NCBI GenBank assembly: GCA_001972305.1
Contig: BDDD01000170.1
Span: 202,044 to 266,043, forward strand
Reading direction: 5' to 3'
From: Cephalotus follicularis
Taxonomy: Eukaryota; Streptophyta; Magnoliopsida; Oxalidales; Cephalotaceae
Length of the DNA stretch: 64,000 nt
Part shown: in pieces, positions 58,101-64,000 of the stretch
Layout: each line of letters opens with the position of its first letter
Numbering within the stretch: the first letter of the stretch is position 1
Translations under genes and position numbers: made by a program
The notes under the pieces: generated by a model
Seen by the model: the letters and a program-made list of their open reading frames with translations, nothing else
What the model was told of the DNA's origin: nothing
Databases searched by the model: none

Positions 58101-58229
58101 CTTGAGTAAAAACCCCCCAAGGTCATAGCACATAGCGTATATCTTCTCCGCAACAGCCTTATGCTGTCTTTCCCACATTGCCTCCTGCTTTTGCACAACT
58201 TTCTCAAAACTTACTCTAACTTGAAACAC
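58101..58229 (-). pseudogene. ABC1/ADCK-like kinase, upstream exon
   Basis: A 129-bp exon between acceptor GGTTAG and donor GTACATGC. It reads VFQVRVSFEKVVQKQEAMWE, then RQHKAVAEKIYAMCYDLGGF and LLK, the segment just before AQIIGKPDLAP in plant ABC1-like proteins. The phase fits the exon at 57467-57659 across an intron of about 440 bp. A possible more upstream exon (58230-58430 on the minus strand, starting MTNILSLPLNTD) has no recognised similarity. Confidence 0.85.
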
Positions 58230-58549
58230 CTAACCAATAATATTTAAATGTAAAAAAAACCAATATAACTGATCAAAGAGAAATACACAATATATCCAGA
58301 GAGAGAGAGAGAGAGAGATTTGGCAGAGATGGTGAGATGAGAGATTGTGTTGGTGACATATTTGGAGAAGAGAAGATTCCAGTACTCCTCCGACGTCGGT
58401 GTTGAGAGGGAGAGAGAGAATATTTGTCATTGCTGTTGAGAGAGAAGGTGGTGTTGAGAGCGAGAGAGAAGATTGGAGACTAGAGATGTTAGGGATGTTG
58501 GAAAGGCTCTATAGGCATTGATGCAATTTTGGCATATTAGGGTTAAAGG

Positions 58550-60903
58550 TTGTATTTTAAAATTTTGGATTCTCAAACTCTCCACACATTGAGAGTTCCT
58601 TAAACCCTGGGTCCAAGATTACTTCAATCATGCCAAGGATCACTAATGTAACTATCAATTGAACCATTATCATATTCCAAGAAATATTAGAGTTTGGGTT
58701 ATCGTAGGGATTCATGAACCCTAGCTTTGTGTTCCCCAATTTTAGGGTTCACAATGGCACATCTAAACCCTATATCTATGACCATAAAACCAAAACCTAA
58801 AGCACCCAAACCCTAAGGGTTTTCTAAGGTTCCAATAAAGGAACACATGGGCTTGGTTAGGGCACAAAAAACCCTAGCCAAATCCAAACCATAGATGCCC
58901 CAAAAAAGAAATATACAAAGAGAGAAAGTTAGATGCCATTACCCAAAGCTTTCATTCCTTCCTTCAAGTGCTCCCTCTGCACTTTATTCCAAGCTTTGCT
59001 CCTTCACCAAATTTGATTTTCAAGCCCTTAGCATGAACATATATGGAAGCTAAAGTGTTTAACCTATTCTAGAGGTCACAACATGTAAACATGGAATCAA
59101 GGTGAAACAATCTCCACCTATTATGACTATTGAGGGTAAGAGGATGTTATTTTGTTTTTTTTTCTTCAAAGAGCACCAAGCTCTTGGTGTGACCAAGAAT
59201 GGATCACACACACACGGTAAAGAAGGAGAAGAAAAAAGAAAGAGAGAGCTTGCTATTCTATTTGGTGAAACTCGTTTGAATGAATAGTGACGTGCAAGCC
59301 AAGATGTCTTAAGTGTTAAGTATGGAAATCTTATTAAAATGATTTCCAACACATGTCTAATTAAGACATGACAAATGGACAATTCATTTCTCCCTTTCTT
59401 GGCCTCCAAGCCATTCCCCACATGCCAAAGAATTTCCCAAATTCGACCAAAGCAAGGGAGAAAAGGAAAAGTCAAAATGCATTACACAAATGCATATTTT
59501 AATCACCCTAGAATAGTCAAATAGTATAGGCTACTAATATAGTGCATTTTGTGAAAATTTTGGCCAGCCATATAAAATCCCATGCCCACGAAGCCTACAA
59601 GTATACAAACTCTCTCCACCAATCGATGCACAAAGGCATATATCGGTTTGAACAAATAACACTTTGCTCGGAATGAATCCATTATGGTGATACATGAAAT
59701 GATTTCAGCAAATGGAGTGTTCTCTAGAAAAGTAATATCTCTTAAATGTTAGTCTCTCACTAATTGACTTGTGTTCCACACATGTCAACCTGTTCCACAA
59801 TCAGGCAGGGCCCGAAAGTCTGGATGAGTTCTGGTACAATGATATGCTTCCCAGAAATCCCATGATTCTTGTACGACTATCCCATAGCCCCGGTGTGATC
59901 TCCAATTACCCCCGGATACGTGTATACAACGTCTATCATCAGTTAGCTAGACCATCTAGTACTTTATCATTGTCTTCAGCTTATGTGTCGCGTATCCCTC
60001 ATCATGCTTAGCTCCGATCATAGCCTAGGGTTTGGATTACTGTCAACCCTAGGTAAAGCCACGATAACTATAAATCCATGAACATATTAAGACTCTCGAG
60101 AGACTACCAATGAAACCTCGTTTCAATCTCTCTGAGTGCCTGGCCAGGACCTCAAGTCTTAATCATCATAGATATTATAGAGCTGGTCATCATCGATATA
60201 GGTGTGATGATTCTCTATTGCAAGCCTGCCCATACATCTCAATGCAGCTACCATAAGACCGAGAGACAACCCTTTTTCCAGCACGTGGCTAGTGTTGGGG
60301 AAGGCGGAAACCAAAGTCGTGTAGTTACCACACAACGCATGCAGCTGCACAAGTCTAAGGATACAACGCGAGTCTTAAAGAACCCACTAGTCACCTTTGA
60401 CTAAACACTATCGAAACAATAGGAACCCTATTGATAAAGGTATTGATTATCCAAATAGGTATCCTATGTTGGGTCTGTTCCATGTCATGCTCTCAGCACG
60501 TAACCGCTTCAGCTTTAGGGTAAACCCAAATGGCAACAAGATGATCCATCCTCCACTAAACCCGGGAGCAAGCATAATATGGAAAGTCTTTGCGGTTCAT
60601 CAATTGCCCTTATGAGAGTGAACCTATGACTTGGAACATTTGTGAGAAGAGAATAAGGATCTCATTCTCATAACCTCTTAGGCATGACATCCAACCCTTT
60701 TTTGATAGGGCATTATATGTGTATTTGGTTGACATGGTGATCAACCAATCTATTTCAACGGTTTAGGATAATACATATAGCAAGATGCCAAACTATAATA
60801 AAATATGCACGTTGAACATCAATGGAATTCAGAATGTACGATTGTAGTATGTAACATATGTCTCAAACATATGCTTGAATCCACCTCGGGGATTGCAGGG
60901 ACA
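58550..60903 (-). repeat. Probable 3' LTR and leader region of element D
   Basis: No gene. On the minus strand it starts TGTCCCTGCAATCCCC next to the polypurine tract. Around 59.1-59.5 kb it has a purine/pyrimidine-rich leader-like stretch (TCTCTCTTTCTTTTTTCTTC) with an ACACACAC run at 59208, typical of transcribed LTR parts. The left end could not be placed. At 58700-58900 AACCCTA-like words recur but not as a telomeric array. Confidence 0.45.
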
Positions 60904-60917
60904 AACAATCTCCCACT
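60904..60917 (-). promoter_or_regulatory. Polypurine tract of element D
   Basis: The minus strand reads CAAGTGGGAGATTGTT before TGTCCCTGC. AAGTGGGAGATTGTT is the usual polypurine tract of this copia group and fixes the orientation. Confidence 0.75.
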
Positions 60918-60949
60918 TGGCCCTCAAGCCACGAAGACCTTCAGCTCAA

Positions 60950-62100
60950 GCATATGTACCTCTTTGCCTTTCGTGTATTGCTTATAGCTTTGGTCAGTGA
61001 GTCTACTAAGATCGCTTCCAGCGCGACTCTCTCTGGTATGACATCTCCCTTTGATGTCAATTATATTTCCTCTATTCGTCTCATTAAAGACGTATCCCTA
61101 TCAATGATCTCCCGATCATGTGATACCATCTCTATATGTTCGGTGCAATAATGAACCCTGGGTTTCTAGGCTTGTGCAAAGGCCTCCATCGAAGTCATAG
61201 TCACCACAACAAGACAAGCGATGGTTGGAATCCCCATATAGTTCATTAATGAGCTCTTGCATCAAATCTAGCTTCTAACTTTGGTATCATAGGTTTTATG
61301 TGTTTACTCAAATTCATTGAGGAGATTTAGTTCTCAACTATCTCAAACTCCTCTAACTCATGGTATATCTGTTTCAGGTCACACACTAATCCAGAATTAG
61401 ATATATATGAAAATAGAGTTACCGCAGCTCTTTTATTTTCATATGACTCCCACTGAATCCAACAATCATTCATTCCTTCACTAGGAAATATGCAGTATGT
61501 GAAACAAAAATCTCTTGTTCGCTGGGATAACAAGAATATCCTAAGTTCTCATTTATAGGATATTGCATAAATCGACAATGTCACAATTATGCCTCCAGCT
61601 TAGAAAGTTTTCCGCTTTCTAATACACGCTGGACAACCTTAAACCTTCTATTGGTTTAGGCTGGATTACCTCCTTTTTAATATCTCACTAGATATGAAGG
61701 GGACGAATTTCAACATAATCCGATTTTAGGATGTACGCTGCCGACTGCAGTGTATAACATTGGAATGCTATTGAAAGCAAGAAAATATGGATTGGACCAT
61801 ACTCACATTTAGGATCCGATTCCACCATTCACATACATCATTCACTATGGTGTTCTTAATTTATCTCTCAGATAATTCATAATTATGTTTCACCTGAAAC
61901 ATAAACCAAAACTATGACAAGTCATAGATATAGGTTAAGAATTAGTGATAACCTTCACATGCATTGTTTTGACATTAAATCACAAATGTCAATGTGGACT
62001 AACCACATTTATGTCCACTACATTTTCTCTTTTTAAGGAGAAATGAGATTTAGTCATTATACCAATCACACATGGTATACACGTTTGTAAAGATTCCTTG
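60950..62100 (-). pseudogene. Element D pol remnants
   Basis: Near 62080-62040 the minus strand reads PCVIGxMTKSHFSLKRE, the GAG-pre-integrase end (normally GKMTKSPF). Near 61640-61500 it reads CRFMQYPINENLGYSCYPSE, matching GYPKETxGYYFYxPSEQ, then QEIFVS. Near 61190-61080 it reads PRNPGFIIAPNI and RWYHMI with EIIDRDTS, a decayed RNase H end (HIxRRYHLIREI). Several hundred codons of integrase and reverse transcriptase are missing and frames are lost throughout. Confidence 0.7.
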
Positions 62101-62200
62101 TCCTTGGATGTACCAATGTGCATCCCTAACCAAGCGTGTTTATCTAGCATTTCTCGATATGACTTAATCTATAATGCATAACAGTGTGTAGGATTTATAT

Positions 62201-62600
62201 TACTTCGTGTTTTGTGCCTTTTATTATAAGAAGTTCCATTTATTATATTTCCAGCTATAATTTAATTTGATTAGTATCATTAACACGTATCCCATTTTCT
62301 AGTTGTTCAGCATACTCTGAAACTATACTAGAATCCAAATGTAAATAGACAAAAGGGTTCTCAGCCTTGCATTATATATAATTGATTTAAATAAGTTGTT
62401 TAGAACAACCGTTCATAACAAAACATGGGATACGTTCCTTTACATAGATATCTGGCTATTTAATATGATACATTTCAAAATTTGTGTGAATCTCTTATTC
62501 AACACTTTTGGATGTGTCCTAAGCATCAACAGCCTATTGTTGTTCTAACTTTTCTTCACTCCTACAAAGAATCATAAATTTCAGTGTGACAATGTAATAC
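62201..62600. other. Unassigned AT-rich sequence
   Basis: About 400 bp without a recognisable gene, motif or repeat. It separates element D from the probable LTR G3 and may belong to either. Confidence 0.4.
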
Positions 62601-64000
62601 CATGCTTGTTCGTATATGTGTTTTACAGACCTTTTATATGTTTGTTTTCGGGCTTTTTTATTTTGTTTTGTTATAAAGTCTGGTTGCCCTTCTTTTGGGC
62701 CTATGTGTTTTGGGTTGATTGATACCAGCCTGAACTTTGGATATGTTGGTATGTTAATGTAATGTTGGGTTGGGCCTATGTTTGTGTCTCTTTAATTTTA
62801 TCAAACTTTATTTTACAATTTTGAAATTTATTAAAAAAATTCCTTTTATTTTAAAATCCTTTTATTTTATTTTATTTTTCTTTTCTTTTCTTTTTCCTTT
62901 TTCTTTTCTTTCTTCTTTCCTTCTTTCTCCTCTCCCTCTCATGTACCTCTCTCTTTCCCTCATCAATCCCACACGTTTTCAATCTCTTCTTTCCTTATCA
63001 ATCTGATTTTGTCCCCCTTATTCCTTATATATCCCTCAATTCTCGCATCTTTTTCCCGTTTAAGAATGTCTTTGTCATTGTGATATGTCATCCGAATTCC
63101 TCTAGCCTGTCACTGTCAAAATTGCAAGCTGGGATTGCTGTGTTCTTGTGTTGTTTTGTTCTTCATCAATATCAGGTTTGTTTGATGTCTTTTGTTGTCT
63201 TTTGGTTATACTTTCCTTGGCAAGCTTTGAGTTGTGTATTTGTTCTCTTCTCTTTTGTCCCTGTGTACAGCCGTTTGACATTGTTCAGTGGTATTCTTTC
63301 TGTTGTTTTCTGGGTTCTTAATACCATTACAGGTTAGTGAATCCGGCTGTGATGGTTTATTTCACTTTGTTATGTTGTATTCATGCCGAATAGGTTGTTA
63401 AATATTGTTTTGGTTTCCTGTCGATTCATGCCATGTTGTCATTGTTGTTGTAAGTCAGTTGGTCAGCCTTTAGACACCTCACATAAACTGTAATTTGGTT
63501 TTTATAAGTAATGACATATAACTTGACAAGAAAATCTTATTTGTACGTATCCATACGTTTAAAGGTTCTTTCTTTCCTTTGAAATAAGTCACTGCTTATT
63601 TATTCCCATGTCAATTCTGTGTTTTTGTGTCATCTAAACATCATAGAATGTCATATGTATATGTGTATAAGCCTTTGGTATGATGTCATTCTTGTTTAGG
63701 AAGTTTTTGTATTGAAAAATGTCATGTTCTGATTTTCTGTCATCCAGAACAGTCGGTTGTTTATATGGGCAGTCGGCTGGTTTGGTTGTGTAGTTGACTG
63801 CCTTATGAAACAGTCGACTGCCTTGCTATGCACAGTCGGCTGGACCTCTGTCACAGTCGACTGCCTGCAGTCTGGTTTGTACAGTCGACTGGCCCTTATG
63901 ATTAGTCGACTGGAGCTCTGTAACAGTCAACTATTTTGCCTAGAAAATTTCTGTTTTCAACTGTTTTGATTTGTTTGTCCCTTGAACCAATCCGGGTCTT
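62601..64000 (+). repeat. G3: probable gypsy-type LTR, runs off the window
   Basis: The layout resembles G1: a pyrimidine-rich tract (62868-62950, repeats of TTTTC and CTCTCC), a long T-rich transcribed-looking region, then a CAGTCGACTG cluster. The start TGTAAC was not found and no coding region is present. Open frames at 62770-63337 encode only hydrophobic Leu/Phe/Ser-rich peptides from the T-rich strand. Confidence 0.45.
63745..63936. repeat. CAGTCGACTG palindrome cluster in G3
   Basis: About ten variants in 190 bp: ACAGTCGGTTG, GCAGTCGGCTGG, TAGTTGACTGCC, ACAGTCGACTGCC, ACAGTCGGCTGG, ACAGTCGACTGCC, ACAGTCGACTGGCC, TTAGTCGACTGG and ACAGTCAACTA. It is the same motif as in G1, with G/C and A/T variants at the central positions. 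Confidence 0.85.

Larger units (their letters stand above)
55901..58500. mobile_element. P: CACTA-like end followed by captured gene fragments
   Basis: The first bases, CACAACAATAAAACAGGCC, resemble plant CACTA termini (CACTACAACAAAACAGGCC type). They are followed up to 56100 by direct and inverted copies of CCTTTTGAAACGG, as in CACTA subterminal regions. Beyond it lie minus-strand exon fragments of a NIP aquaporin and an ABC1-like kinase with introns. The opposite terminus was not found, so the right limit is nominal and a transposase is not seen. A Pack-CACTA-type capture is an inference. Confidence 0.5.
58500..62200 (-). mobile_element. Element D: decayed Ty1/copia retrotransposon, minus strand
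   Basis: The 3' LTR is about 58.5-60.9 kb, the polypurine tract at 60904-60917, and pol remnants lie at 60950-62100. The LTR starts TGTCCCTGC on the minus strand at 60903. Its other end and the 5' LTR are not identified, so the limits are approximate. The pol order along the minus strand is GAG-pre-integrase, the integrase C-terminal region, RNase H; most of integrase and reverse transcriptase is deleted. It is the same family as the remnant at 42839-45480. Confidence 0.6.

Noticed and set aside
57945-58229. Poly-Ser-Leu protein next to the ABC1-like exon
   Set aside because: The exon ends at 58101 with a splice donor; the Ser-Leu run is the translated (GA)n of the intron.
56339-58229. Functional aquaporin or kinase gene
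   Set aside because: Only internal exons are present, one has a nonsense codon, another loses similarity mid-domain, and both lie in a transposon-like context.
58560-58860. Telomere-like AACCCTA words
   Set aside because: They are scattered single words, not a tandem array.
62770-63337. Hydrophobic Leu/Phe-rich proteins in the 62.8-63.3 kb region
   Set aside because: They are produced by T-rich, pyrimidine-rich DNA and lack domain similarity or gene structure.

Overview
The window is repeat-rich plant (probably eudicot) nuclear heterochromatin, and I find no intact host gene. The plant call rests on SIRE/Maximus-type Ty1/copia elements with a TGGTATCAGAG primer-binding site, long TGTAA...TTACA LTRs typical of plant Ty3/gypsy chromoviruses, an L1-type LINE with a plant-style ORF1 and a zf-RVT tail, and intron-containing fragments of plant NIP aquaporin and ABC1-like kinase genes.

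The backbone is a satellite with a monomer of about 100 bp, seen at 1-5340, 14698-25868, 31801-32358, 40269-41906, 46593-48317 and 51289-55900 (about 25 kb in all). In the left half 21 monomers form a higher-order repeat of about 2.11 kb. Its register continues across the retrotransposon at 5341-14697, so that element landed in an existing array. The right-hand blocks use related monomers with a different, less clear higher-order structure.

Insertions, left to right: (A) 5341-14697, a complete SIRE-type copia element on the minus strand with 1286-bp LTRs and a GGAAG target duplication, but with gag deleted in part and pol frameshifted. (L) 25869-31800, a near full-length LINE on the minus strand with ORF1 and ORF2 broken by stops and shifts. 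(G1) from 32359, a gypsy-type LTR fragment fused to (B), about 33926-40268, a second SIRE-type copia element on the minus strand, truncated at both ends. (C) 41907-46592, a third SIRE-type copy on the plus strand reduced to LTRs and a 3' untranslated region, its interior replaced by a minus-strand remnant of another copia family. (G2) 48318-51288, a gypsy solo LTR with a GCTTC target duplication. (P) from 55901, a CACTA-like end followed by minus-strand exon fragments of a NIP aquaporin and an ABC1/ADCK-like kinase. (D) about 58.5-62.2 kb, a decayed copia element on the minus strand. (G3) about 62.5 kb to the window end, probably another gypsy-type LTR.

Two signals deserve most attention. First, elements A and B carry a third ORF after pol, in the position where SIRE elements usually have an env-like gene. 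Its product is a basic, nuclear-looking protein resembling the 'putative plant transposon protein' family, with an acidic linker and a C-terminal coiled coil. In B this ORF is fully open although gag and pol are wrecked. Second, LTRs of several unrelated families carry dense clusters of short palindromes with a TCGA core: AAGACATCGATGTCTT in A, AAGCGTCGACGCTT in B, C and G2, and CAGTCGACTG in G1 and G3.
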